From the NCBI RefSeq assembly GCF_026535915.1, contig NZ_JAFNPF010000002.1:36047-100046 (forward strand): a stretch of 64,000 nt of DNA, given 5' to 3'. The notes beneath the pieces were generated by a model that was not told the DNA's origin, did not search any database, and saw nothing but the letters and a program-made list of their open reading frames with translations. Each line of letters begins with the position of its first letter. The stretch's first letter is position 1. Origin of the DNA: Snodgrassella sp945267035 (GTDB taxonomy: Bacteria; Pseudomonadota; Gammaproteobacteria; Burkholderiales; Neisseriaceae). Below are positions 10,286-18,335 of this stretch, one piece after another. The position numbers and the translations under genes are program-made.

Positions 10286-10400
10286 TTATTTTCCATCTGC
10301 AAAATATTGTTTTCTCAATGCTAAAATTGCGTATCAATACTTTTCAATATCTTTAATTTATTGATAAATATAGAATTTTACTTTTTCTGTCTGTAGAGAT
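10286..10400 (-). pseudogene. C-terminal relic of a DKNYY-type lipoprotein
   Basis: Read on the minus strand, the last codons give ALRKQYFADGK followed by a stop. This is nearly identical to the ending ALREQYFGDGK of the intact lipoprotein gene at 12314-13018. The upstream part keeps partial similarity (a YIYQ..IKDIEKY run) but carries in-frame stops. The flanking sequence after the stop (CCATATTTTTATT) is also shared with the intact gene. This is a broken, diverged duplicate at the downstream end of the array. Confidence 0.6.
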
Positions 10401-10542
10401 TTTTTATTTATATCGATACATTTAAGATAAAATGAATTGTTACTTATATGAGTATCTATTTTGTTCCTTTATTACCTAGTAATAAATCTCTATCTATAAC
10501 TGGGTTGTTTATGTTGTTTATTTTAAGGTAATAATTATTTTA

Positions 10543-11004
10543 TTATTGAATCGTATCATCAAGTTCATGGCTGATGCAGTCAGAACTCTTTAATGATAAA
10601 TGATAATTTTCAACTAAAAATAACTGTTTTGATTTGAAATATCCTTCAAAATAATAGATATAACATATTGCATTTACTCCCTCTTGTTTTTTAAATTTTT
10701 CCTCATCTGTTTTATTTGCAAATATTAGATCTATGTCTCTTCCAATTAAATTATCATCTTCTGGCTTATTAATAGCATAAGATAGTTCTTGTGAAAGATC
10801 GCTATCTTTACCATCCAAATCTAAAGGTTCTCTATCTTTTAAATGATTCCTTTTTATCGACAAATTATCTATTTTAAAGATTTTATATTGTGGGCATTCA
10901 CAGGCATAAAGCATATTATAAGTATATAAACCAACTTTTTCCTGTGGGTAATTATCTTTACATCCGAATAAAGTAAATAATAAGATATACAATATTTTTT
11001 TCAT
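10543..11004 (-). CDS. Small predicted lipoprotein
   Basis: About 153 residues. I start at the ATG ending at 11004 because it opens a signal peptide (MKKILYILLFTLFGC) with a lipobox ending in Cys, and GGGGGA lies about ten bases upstream; the open frame extends 28 codons further but that part is fragment sequence. The mature protein is rich in Lys, Asp and Tyr, with Cys pairs (ACEC, and single Cys near residues 115 and 143) that could form disulfides. I do not recognise a family. It is the promoter-distal member of a minus-strand lipoprotein array. A surface or periplasmic location is inferred from the lipobox. Confidence 0.6.
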   Translation of the reverse strand: MKKILYILLFTLFGCKDNYPQEKVGLYTYNMLYACECPQYKIFKIDNLSIKRNHLKDREPLDLDGKDSDLSQELSYAINKPEDDNLIGRDIDLIFANKTDEEKFKKQEGVNAICYIYYFEGYFKSKQLFLVENYHLSLKSSDCISHELDDTIQ

Positions 11005-11255
11005 TTTTATAATTCCCCCAATATCTAGCCAGCGTTTTTGAGTTGTGTAAGCCCAAATATTCTGCCAATAGTTCTTTTTCCATGTCAATCTTGTTGTTGA
11101 ATAGATGTTTACCCATCATCATTTAATATTTGGATTTGCTTTTGGTGAATGGCCAACCCATTGTTTTTTTGATAATTTCCCTACTCTTCAAGTGGGTAAT
11201 TTTTGCCTTTATAGGTCTTATATATGGTATCGTTTTTTGATGTGTCTTTGGTCAA
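10958..11255 (-). pseudogene. Broken coding fragment between two lipoprotein genes
   Basis: Two overlapping minus-strand frames are strongly protein-like but interrupted. The first (from 11255) is open up to a TAG after PLEE and continues in the same frame (GNYQKNNGLAIHQKQIQI...). It then shifts to the frame that starts with three ATGs at 11122 and continues EKELLAEYLGLHNSKTL to a TAA at 10958. It overlaps the start of the lipoprotein at 10543-11004. A C-terminal piece of a toxin-like or other secreted protein is possible but unproven. Confidence 0.35.
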
Positions 11256-11833
11256 AAATATACAACACCTTTATTTCTAAATTCATTCCTCGCCCAGTCC
11301 TCATTTTCGATTATTGGATAATATTTTTTTAATTTTTCATAAAATTCATCATTAGGTGGATAGGCTTCTTTATTTTCATAATGGTCATAGACTTCTTTAT
11401 AATTTATACAATAAGCATTTTTACCCTTTATTTTTAAAGTATAAACATAAATTTCTTGGTAACGACTATATCTTAAAAAAGAATATCTATATTTTAATTT
11501 TTTTAATAAATCTGTGTCTGACATAACTGTCAATTCTCGTTGTAAATCTTGCTTATCTTTAGTTGTAAAATTAGGGATATTTTTCATAGCCCAATTGGGT
11601 AATTCCTGCCTGATTTCTTGTAATTGTTGCGGATCAAAAGCTTTGGGTTTAGGATTCCATAAAAGCGATTCGCTTAAACATTCACAGCCTTCTTTTTCTA
11701 TTCTTTCAGTAATATCATAAGGAGTGGTTCCCCATATTTCATATCTTCCATCTTCTGTTTTGCACCATATATTTTTCATATAGCAACTGTTTAATAATGT
11801 GATTAGTAATAATATTAATAAAATATTTTTCAT
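11252..11833 (-). CDS. Predicted lipoprotein, unknown family
   Basis: A 193-residue protein with a clear lipoprotein signal peptide (MKNILLILLLITLLNSC, lipobox LNSC). The mature part contains a Cys-x-Cys (GCECLSE) near residue 50, a charged helical middle, and a Tyr/Lys-rich C-terminus with YYPIIENEDWARNEF. No family is recognised. The start lies four bases beyond the stop of a small upstream frame (11838-12059). That tight spacing is typical of toxin-immunity pairs but does not prove one. It is one of several lipoproteins in the same direction. Confidence 0.65.
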   Translation of the reverse strand: MKNILLILLLITLLNSCYMKNIWCKTEDGRYEIWGTTPYDITERIEKEGCECLSESLLWNPKPKAFDPQQLQEIRQELPNWAMKNIPNFTTKDKQDLQRELTVMSDTDLLKKLKYRYSFLRYSRYQEIYVYTLKIKGKNAYCINYKEVYDHYENKEAYPPNDEFYEKLKKYYPIIENEDWARNEFRNKGVVYF

Positions 11834-11837
11834 TGTG

Positions 11838-12059
11838 TTATATTTGAGGCTTAAAAGCTTTCATATCATTAGGTACACCCACAGGCGTTGTACCATCTTT
11901 TACCGGATGCCTTGCTCCGTCGGGAGCAAACCAGGCACTATCTATTTTTATTTTATTAAATTCTATTTTTTTCCATTCTTTCCATCTCTTTTTTTCTGTA
12001 GGAGTATATTTTTGATTTAGTAAGTATTTGTATTTATTATTACATAGTTTATTCTTCAC
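11838..12059 (-). pseudogene. Short fragment upstream of lipoprotein gene
   Basis: A 73-codon frame with only a GTG to start, no ribosome site, and an open frame continuing ten codons upstream to a TGA. The N-terminal part is very basic (KKRWKEWKKIEF). The C-terminal part (residues about 42-70) reads like the end of a larger protein, with FAPDGARHPVKDGTTPVG. A further protein-like stretch in another frame lies just upstream (12060-12130). It looks like the C-terminal remnant of a larger gene. Function unknown. Confidence 0.35.
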
Positions 12060-12313
12060 TGAAGTCGCTTTATTTTTCTTGCTTCATAAAATAGTTTAAT
12101 ACAATTTGTTTCATCATTAATTACTCTTAAATTCCATCAAAGATGTGGGTGATATTTAAGGGAATCACCGTATGGTAACTAAAGGTTATTTTCCAATCTG
12201 AATATTATCCTTCAGGTAACATTCCAGACCGACAGGTATAAGCTTAATTTTTCCTGAGGGATAAAAACTATCTTTAAACACTATCATCCATATTTTTATT
12301 AATGTAAGAAATG

Positions 12314-13018
12314 TTATTTTCCATCACCAAAATATTGTTCTCTCAATGCTGGATCTGTAAAGAGACATCTATCGTCAAATTCTTTATCAAACTCTTCACG
12401 ACTTTTTATAGGCTTATCAGTAATATAAATATAATTTTTATCTAAACCAATCGTTTCGTCCCATTCTGAATCATGTCGGATCTCATTTTTCGTTCTAAAC
12501 GTATTAACATCGGCACCGTCTATTTTTTTTCCACCGTAGTAGATTGCATTTTCAACACGTAAGTAATCTCCTCCTAACACCGCATAATCTGAAGATGAGC
12601 CAGCTATAAAAAGTTCACTATTGACTTGAGAATGGCAGGTATAAATATAGATATGGTGTTTATCTTTGAAATAATACTTACTTTGCATACCTTCGTTATA
12701 TCTTAACCAGTGATCATTATTAATCTTTTTTCTATCCTCTATGTCATTAAACAGCAAATCAAACGTTTCTATATCAATTGTTTTGCTTACTGGTTGATAC
12801 ATTTTCGTTTTTGGATTATAAATTGTTGAATAATCGAGTGTATCTGTTGTTTCGCTTGCACTCCATGAATTTTTTGCACACCATGAATTAGGAATTTGAA
12901 TATTCCATTCGTTACCATTCTTGATAAGAAATGTAGAAAGAGTTTTTGTACCAGCATGATGGCAGGCTGTTACCAAAAAAAAAGATATTAAATAGATGAT
13001 TATTTTTTTATTTTTCAT
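12314..13018 (-). CDS. DKNYY-type lipoprotein
   Basis: A 234-residue lipoprotein: signal peptide MKNKKIIIYLISFFLVTAC with lipobox VTAC. The mature part shows DKNYY-family repeats, in which a short 'DK..YIY' strand is followed by 'ID...FE'-type turns: YYFKDKHHIYIYTC near residue 115, YLRVENAIYYGGKKIDGADVNTF around 155-177 and LDKNYIYITDKPI near 197. The family occurs as multi-copy surface or periplasmic lipoproteins of unknown function. The C-terminal tail is repeated in the relic at 10286-10400. The gene belongs to the minus-strand array. Confidence 0.75.
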   Translation of the reverse strand: MKNKKIIIYLISFFLVTACHHAGTKTLSTFLIKNGNEWNIQIPNSWCAKNSWSASETTDTLDYSTIYNPKTKMYQPVSKTIDIETFDLLFNDIEDRKKINNDHWLRYNEGMQSKYYFKDKHHIYIYTCHSQVNSELFIAGSSSDYAVLGGDYLRVENAIYYGGKKIDGADVNTFRTKNEIRHDSEWDETIGLDKNYIYITDKPIKSREEFDKEFDDRCLFTDPALREQYFGDGK

Positions 13019-13047
13019 AATTGGTTGATATTAAATATCTCTCCTTG

Positions 13048-13722
13048 ATAATAGTCATTCTTTCCATTTTACCAAATCAAATTCCCTTTTTATCGATAAT
13101 GAAAAATTATTTGGATTAGTTTTTGCTACACTTTTTATGTATCCCCCTGCTAATGTCTCTTGAAGATAATTAACTTGCCGTTTTCTTTAAAATAATTGCT
13201 ATTTTCAAGTGTTTCATATGAGTTGGCATCGATATGACTCACTTCAATATAGACATATTTGGGGCATGATTCTGTGGTGGAATCTACTGAACGAATAAAT
13301 AAATTATTATTCATATTACGATATAAATTATCTCTAATTTTTTTAATCGGCACTCTCTTTTAAGCAAGGTATTTTTGTGACCGTTTTTAAACTATTGCCA
13401 TTATTTTAATAAAAGTGATGATTATCTTGAGCATAAAAGTACGCACCTAAATGTTCATAACTCTCTGTATCGATCATATCTTTTAACGGGTAGGTGGTCT
13501 CATTATGGGTAATAGTTGATAAATAGCGGGGTTTAAGATCATTATTGTGTGAAAGTAAATATAGATTTCCGGTTTTATCTTGAAAGAGATCATCTTTTAT
13601 CAATACTACTTCTTCGCTTAGATGACAAGAAACTAATAAGATGGGCAAGAATAGGGTGAGAAGTTTTCATCACATTTAGAAATAGATTACTTTTCTTCTG
13701 GAAAATATTGTTGTTTTAATTT
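13048..13722. repeat. Direct repeat unit A
   Basis: This block matches 14580-15235 over its whole length with scattered substitutions and small indels (offset 1511-1532 bases). It holds pseudogene A plus the 3' end (coding LKQQYFPEE) of the next lipoprotein gene. Confidence 0.75.
13055..13670 (-). pseudogene. Disrupted DKNYY-like lipoprotein, copy A
   Basis: Reconstructed from three frames: a lipoprotein signal (LLTLFLPILLVSC) one base out of frame with the ATG at 13670, then a frame to a TAA at 13406, then the rest at 13353-13055. Lesions seen: a one-base frameshift in the signal peptide, a TAT-to-TAA nonsense change after HHFY, a frameshift at the GATTAAAAAA run near 13347, and a one-base deletion near 13180. 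Copy B (14571-15183) shares the first and third lesions, so the breakage is partly older than the duplication or was spread by gene conversion. Confidence 0.75.
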
Positions 13723-14319
13723 TTCAAACTTAGTCGCGTTTAATATATTTTTTAGTGGCTCAAAATCTTTATATTCCATAATATCGCCTTGAGACCAAAA
13801 AAGATGATTATTATCAACGCCTAGCATCATATTACCAACCTTTATAACATGAAACTGTTTAGCATCAGCATCAAGTTTTTTAGTTAACCAATAGACGTTT
13901 TTATCATCTTTAATGTAATTATCAGGTAACAACTCAAACTTTTCAGGATTAATTTCAATAATGGTAATTGGATCAAATCTGGGAGGGAATTGTTGATATG
14001 CATAAACAGCACGTTTATCTTTAAAATATTGTGTATTATCAATCTGTTGAAATGAGTCGATATCAATGATATCTTTAAGAGCAAAATAATGACCATCTTT
14101 AGTAAGATAATCATAATATGCTGAATATAAAGAATCTGTACTAGGAAAGACTTCATTCACTCTTAAATAAATATTGTTATTATTATCTTTAAATAAAAGA
14201 TCATCTTTTATCAAAATATATTGATGACTTTCTAAAGTATTTGTAATAACTGGCACAGTTTTTTTTTCACATGAAAAAAGGAGCAAACAACTGATTAAAA
14301 TATAATATAGTGATTTCAT
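13687..14319 (-). CDS. DKNYY-type lipoprotein
   Basis: About 210 residues from the ATG at 14319, which opens a lipoprotein signal peptide (MKSLYYILISCLLLFSC). The mature protein has the DKNYY pattern: ILIKDDLLFKDNNNNIYL, YFKDKRAVYAYQQF, YIKDDKNVYWLTKKLDADAKQF, and the ending LKQQYFPEEK. The last is almost the same as the ending of the gene at 15200. The open frame continues about 47 codons upstream without a stop. That extension is coding-like but lacks a good start and looks like a fused remnant of an older gene. Function unknown; a periplasm-facing lipoprotein is inferred. Confidence 0.7.
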   Translation of the reverse strand: MKSLYYILISCLLLFSCEKKTVPVITNTLESHQYILIKDDLLFKDNNNNIYLRVNEVFPSTDSLYSAYYDYLTKDGHYFALKDIIDIDSFQQIDNTQYFKDKRAVYAYQQFPPRFDPITIIEINPEKFELLPDNYIKDDKNVYWLTKKLDADAKQFHVIKVGNMMLGVDNNHLFWSQGDIMEYKDFEPLKNILNATKFEKLKQQYFPEEK

Positions 14320-14570
14320 AATGTTTTTAATTTCAGCTAGCCTTGTAATATTATTAGCAGCCCTTTTAAATAAACTAATAGTACTTTCTAAAAAGTAATT
14401 GTCTATTGCATTAATAATTTTCTTTGTTTCAGTTTTCCACAGAGTGCCTTGATCAAACACTTCAAATTGTACATTACAAAAATCAGTACTATCAATTAAT
14501 AAAAATCAATACATGTACATCGTTTAGTACAGAATTTTAATATAAATTGCATCCTAATCTTTTATTAATA

Positions 14571-15183
14571 TCATTTACAATAATAGTCATTCGTTCCCTT
14601 TTTATATGATAATGAAAAATTATTTGAATTAGCTCCTGCTACATGTTTTATGTATCCCCTTGCTAATGTCTCTTGAAGATAGTTAACTTGCTGTTTATCT
14701 TTAAAATAATTGCTATTTTCAATTTTTTCATATGAGTTGGCATCGATATGACTCACTTCAATATAGACATATTTGAGGCATGATTCTGTGGTGGAATCTA
14801 CTGAACGAATAAATAAATTATTATTCATATTACGAGATAAATTATCTTTAATTTTTTTAATCGGCACTCTCTTTTAAGCAAGGTATCTTTGTGACCGTTT
14901 TTAAACTATTGCGATTATTATAATAAAAGTGATGATTATCTTGAGCATGAAAGTACGCACCTAAATGTTCATAACTCTCTGTATCGATCATATCTTTTAA
15001 CGGGTAGGTGGTCTCATTGTGGGTAATAGTTGATAAATAGCGGGAGTTAAGATCATTATTGTGTGAAAGTAAATATAGATTTCCAATTTACCTTGAAAGA
15101 GATCATCTTTTATCAATACTACTTCTTCGCTTAGATGACAAGATACTAATAAGATGGGCAAGAATAGGGTGAGAAGTTTTCAT
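14571..15183 (-). pseudogene. Disrupted DKNYY-like lipoprotein, copy B
   Basis: Second copy of the broken lipoprotein gene at 13055-13670, about 1.5 kb away and highly similar at the DNA level. It keeps the TAT codon that is a stop in copy A. It carries its own one-base deletion near 15090 (CAAGGTAAATTGG against CAAGATAAAACCGG) and shares the signal-peptide and GATTAAAAAA frameshifts. The only long frame left is 14571-14867, the C-terminal half, ending GTNDYYCK. It is unlikely to be functional. Confidence 0.75.
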
Positions 15184-15235
15184 CACATTTAGGAATAGAT
15201 TAGTTTTCTTCTGGAAAATATTGTTGTTTTAATTT
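14580..15235. repeat. Direct repeat unit B
   Basis: Partner of 13048-13722. The repeated block runs into the 3' end of an intact lipoprotein gene in both copies, so the duplication unit was probably a gene pair of about 1.5 kb: the broken gene plus the next intact lipoprotein gene. Confidence 0.75.
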
Positions 15236-15850
15236 ATTTTTAATTGTACTTTCTATATTTAAAGAATTAAATTCCTCATAGGATAATCGGTCATTCCTTA
15301 TATAAAGATATTTTTCATCATAACCTAATTCTGGATGATTCGCATTTGCTGGTATAACCTTAAAATATTTAGCTTCAACATCTAATAACTGCCTGGCATT
15401 CCAAAAAACGGTCTGGCTATCTTTAATATATTGCCCTACAACTTTATAGTTTGAAAATTGCAGAGGTAAGATGTAGACATTAATATCTGTAGCAAAATCA
15501 GCAATAGCATAAATATTTTTATTATCCGAAAAATATTTAGTTTCATCTATACGATGAAAACTATTTTCCTGCAAAACATCATTAAGTAATTTTATTTTCG
15601 ATTCTCGCAAGCGTAAATCGTAAACTTTATTCTCATAACCATAAGCAATTGTTCCTGTCGGATATCCAGGGTATTGATATTGTAAGTAATAATTACCTTG
15701 TTTATCTTTATATAGGATATCTTTTATCTGAATATAGTCAGAATTAATTTGTTCTATATGTTTTTTTTGTGTTTCTATATCATGTAAATTGGTGTGACAT
15801 GAAGTAGTGAGTAACATGAATATAAAAATTATTATTTTTGCATTTTTCAT
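15200..15850 (-). CDS. DKNYY-type lipoprotein
   Basis: A 216-residue lipoprotein with signal peptide MKNAKIIIFIFMLLTTSC (lipobox TTSC). The mature region shows DKNYY-like units: YIQIKDILYKDKQGNYYL, YFSDNKNIYAIADF, YIKDSQTVFWNARQLLDVEAKYFKVI and YDEKYLYIRND, ending LKQQYFPEEN. It is clearly related to the gene at 13687-14319. An AAAGGAAAG element 30-odd bases upstream is too distant to be a strong ribosome site. It is the promoter-proximal member of the array; a short coding-like fragment (VTNIRVADLIKYLLEKIEG) ends just upstream. Function unknown. Confidence 0.7.
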   Translation of the reverse strand: MKNAKIIIFIFMLLTTSCHTNLHDIETQKKHIEQINSDYIQIKDILYKDKQGNYYLQYQYPGYPTGTIAYGYENKVYDLRLRESKIKLLNDVLQENSFHRIDETKYFSDNKNIYAIADFATDINVYILPLQFSNYKVVGQYIKDSQTVFWNARQLLDVEAKYFKVIPANANHPELGYDEKYLYIRNDRLSYEEFNSLNIESTIKNKLKQQYFPEEN

Positions 15851-16893
15851 AAAATAGTTATCTCTGTTTGATGTTACCTAAAAAAGCTTTCCTTTTAGCC
15901 CTCTATTTTTTCTAGTAAATATTTTATTAAATCTGCAACCCGAATGTTTGTCACATTTTCCCCTTTTCTGCGGATTTAGCTTTTTCTCGGTTTATTCCGG
16001 ATAATGCTGCTTATGTTTACTTAAGCTATTATAGCTCCATTTCCTCACCTGCTTTATGCCATGTATAAAAATTGAATAATTGACCTCTCTATTCAATTTT
16101 TTCAACGTACTCTGCTATAGATAGTAGAATTCATCATTGAATATGAAACACGAAATAATATTGGTTAAATTGGGCTTTGACCATTTCGCTGTCTGCACAA
16201 GTTGGACACTTTAAAAAAATACCGTTTATTTTGAAAAGTAAACAATTTAAATTTGCTGTTCAACCAAGTTGTTTTGCAGTTGTATTTGTAGCGGATTCCA
16301 CCGAAATTCGATTAGCACGATTTGTGACCTGTTTGCTAAGGATTTGCCCAATTAAAATCATTCATTTGCAATAAGATATATTAAATACTATTTCATGCCC
16401 CATGAGCATGATTAACCCTATGCTCAATAGAAGCATGAAGGTGTGTTTGGATATAAGCAAAAACTCTGTAAGCTATTTAAAATAGGATACAGCGCATTGT
16501 TGCTCTCAGGGTTATAGGTTGGTTTGTTTATACAATTACTATCTAATCAATTATTTTGCTAGCTATGCGCTATGTGGCTATGAATAAACGGATATACGTC
16601 ACTTTTAAATATTGATTTACAGGACTTTTATGTCCGTAAATTTGGTGACGAAGATTGAAACGCTTAAACGATGCTATGCGGTGCTGCAATCTTTGTGTGG
16701 CTGGCTCATGGGCTTGGTTTTTTGGGCGGTCAAGGTTCTGTCTGTGTTCGTTAACAGGAATGAATGCCATGACGAGTTCGTGTCTTATCCGGCTTCAGCG
16801 GGTTAACCGCTTTCGGCCAGATAAGTGATGCACAGGGTTGGTGTCAATGCTGACAATAGCAATTATTGAGCAGACCACGTGCTTTATAAGATA
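15851..16893. other. Gene-poor spacer
   Basis: About 1 kb without a supported gene. Short frames at 16177-16374 (+), 16570-16770 (-) and 16612-16806 (+) have no ribosome site or recognisable family, and the last two overlap on opposite strands. Coding-like fragments right upstream of 15850 resemble the other relics of the lipoprotein array. Confidence 0.4.
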
Positions 16894-17829
16894 TTATTTA
16901 TTCGCCATAAAATGGTTTATGTTGTCTTCTAGCATCACGAGGATACGCTTGATGGCATCGATGCTACCCCAAGCAATATGTGGCGTGATGATGAGATTGG
17001 GTAGCTGTGTACTCAATAATGGATTGCCGTTAACTGGAGGCTCTTGACTGAGAACGTCCATTCCGGCTCCGGCTAACTGGTCATTTTTCAACGCATTAAC
17101 CAATGCTTGCTCTGACACCAATCCACCACGTCCAACGTTGATTAATATGGCTTGTGGTTTCATGGTTTTTAATTCTTCTTCCCCAATCATGTTGCGGGTT
17201 TGATCATTTAAAGGGCAATGTAAGCTCAGGATATCTGCTTGTTGCAGAACTTGTGTAAATGGGGTGTAACCTTCGCGAACGCTTGTGGCGTTTTTATGCT
17301 CACCCCATAATATTTTCATGCCAAAAGCCTGTGCTCTAGTGGCGACAGCTTGTCCAATACCGCCACGACCAAATATACCCAATGTTTTACCATTCAGATC
17401 ACGAATGGGCGCACCTTTATAGCAGAAATACGGGCTTTTTTCCCATTTTCCTGCGGCAACATCACGCTGATAAGCAGGTAATTGGCGCATCAATGCCAGC
17501 ATAAGCATTAAGGTATGATCGGCAACGGCATCATTACCATAACCATGTACATTGCGGACTTCAACGCCATGTTGTTGTGCTGCCTGCAGATCGATGTGAT
17601 CTAAACCGGTTGCAGGTACGGCAATTAAGCGTAGCTTGGGGCAGTTTTTGATGGTCTCTGCATCAATGGGAATTTTATTTGTCACAACGATGGTGGCATT
17701 GGCGATGCGACTAATCACTTCATCTGGATTGGTACGCGGGTATTCGGTGGTGTGGTGCGGAAAACGGAAGTCGAATTGATGTTTAGGCAGGGTGGCACGA
17801 TCTAAAAATACGATTTCGCTGGTATTCAT
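16894..17829 (-). CDS. D-2-hydroxyacid dehydrogenase (glycerate dehydrogenase-like)
   Basis: A 311-residue D-isomer-specific 2-hydroxyacid dehydrogenase. The NAD(P)-binding Rossmann motif is IFGRGGIGQ around residue 150. The three catalytic positions are visible: Arg in INVGRGGLVSE (about residue 231), Glu in MDVLSQEPP (about 260) and His in TPHIAWGS (about 283). The IAWGS ending is typical of HprA/glycerate (hydroxypyruvate) reductases, so reduction of hydroxypyruvate or glyoxylate is the best guess; substrate cannot be fixed from sequence. A GGGGCTCC-type purine run precedes the ATG. The gene stands alone, divergent from the FKBP gene. Confidence 0.85.
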   Translation of the reverse strand: MNTSEIVFLDRATLPKHQFDFRFPHHTTEYPRTNPDEVISRIANATIVVTNKIPIDAETIKNCPKLRLIAVPATGLDHIDLQAAQQHGVEVRNVHGYGNDAVADHTLMLMLALMRQLPAYQRDVAAGKWEKSPYFCYKGAPIRDLNGKTLGIFGRGGIGQAVATRAQAFGMKILWGEHKNATSVREGYTPFTQVLQQADILSLHCPLNDQTRNMIGEEELKTMKPQAILINVGRGGLVSEQALVNALKNDQLAGAGMDVLSQEPPVNGNPLLSTQLPNLIITPHIAWGSIDAIKRILVMLEDNINHFMANK

Positions 17830-17931
17830 TGGGGCTCCTAATTATTTATATGTCATTTAACAAGCTTGGCATGCAGACAATTCAGCTCTATGATACAGTG
17901 TACGCTGATTATAGACTGAAAGTTTCTCACT

Positions 17932-18258
17932 ATGGATTTGATGATCACAGACTTAGAACAAGGTACGGGTAAGGAAGCGGTAAAAGGTAAAGAAATTACG
18001 GTTCATTATACTGGTATGCTGGAAGATGGCACGGTTTTTGATTCGAGCGTGACGCGTAAGCAACCGCTTACTTTTACGCTGGGCGCTGGCATGGTCATTG
18101 CTGGCTGGGATCAAGGATTTGATGGCATGAAAGAAGGCGGCAAACGCAAGTTAACTATTCCGTCACACATGGCGTATGGTAGTCGTGGTGCCGGTGGGGT
18201 CATTCCGCCTAATGCAACGCTGATTTTTGATGTGGAATTGTTGCAGGTAGAAGATTAA
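17932..18258 (+). CDS. FKBP-type peptidyl-prolyl isomerase
   Basis: A 108-residue single-domain FKBP, closely resembling the small cytoplasmic FKBP of Neisseria. Nearly all of it is the catalytic domain: VKGKEITVHYTGMLEDGTVFDSS, GAGMVIAGWDQGFDGMKEGGKR, and the C-terminal GGVIPPNATLIFDVELL. It speeds cis-trans isomerisation of Xaa-Pro bonds and is inhibited by FK506-type ligands. No signal peptide. An in-frame ATG at 17941 would shorten it by three residues. It is followed by an intrinsic terminator before mnmE. Confidence 0.92.
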   Translation: MDLMITDLEQGTGKEAVKGKEITVHYTGMLEDGTVFDSSVTRKQPLTFTLGAGMVIAGWDQGFDGMKEGGKRKLTIPSHMAYGSRGAGGVIPPNATLIFDVELLQVED

Positions 18259-18280
18259 TTTTTTTAGGTTGAGGTTTCAC

Positions 18281-18309
18281 TCAGGCAGTCTGTGTAGCAG
18301 ACTGCCTGA
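18281..18309 (+). terminator. Inverted-repeat terminator, DUS-like
   Basis: A 12-bp perfect stem (TCAGGCAGTCTG / CAGACTGCCTGA) with a five-base loop lies between the FKBP gene and mnmE. The CTGCCTGA arms resemble the paired uptake sequences that Neisseriaceae use as terminators. The T-rich tail is weak. Confidence 0.6.
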
Positions 18310-18335
18310 ACTGCTTTAATTTTGTGAGTTAGGTA

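Noticed and set aside
16570..16806. Overlapping small frames on both strands, one hydrophobic, one Arg/Gln-rich
   Set aside because: No ribosome site, no recognisable family, and mutually overlapping.
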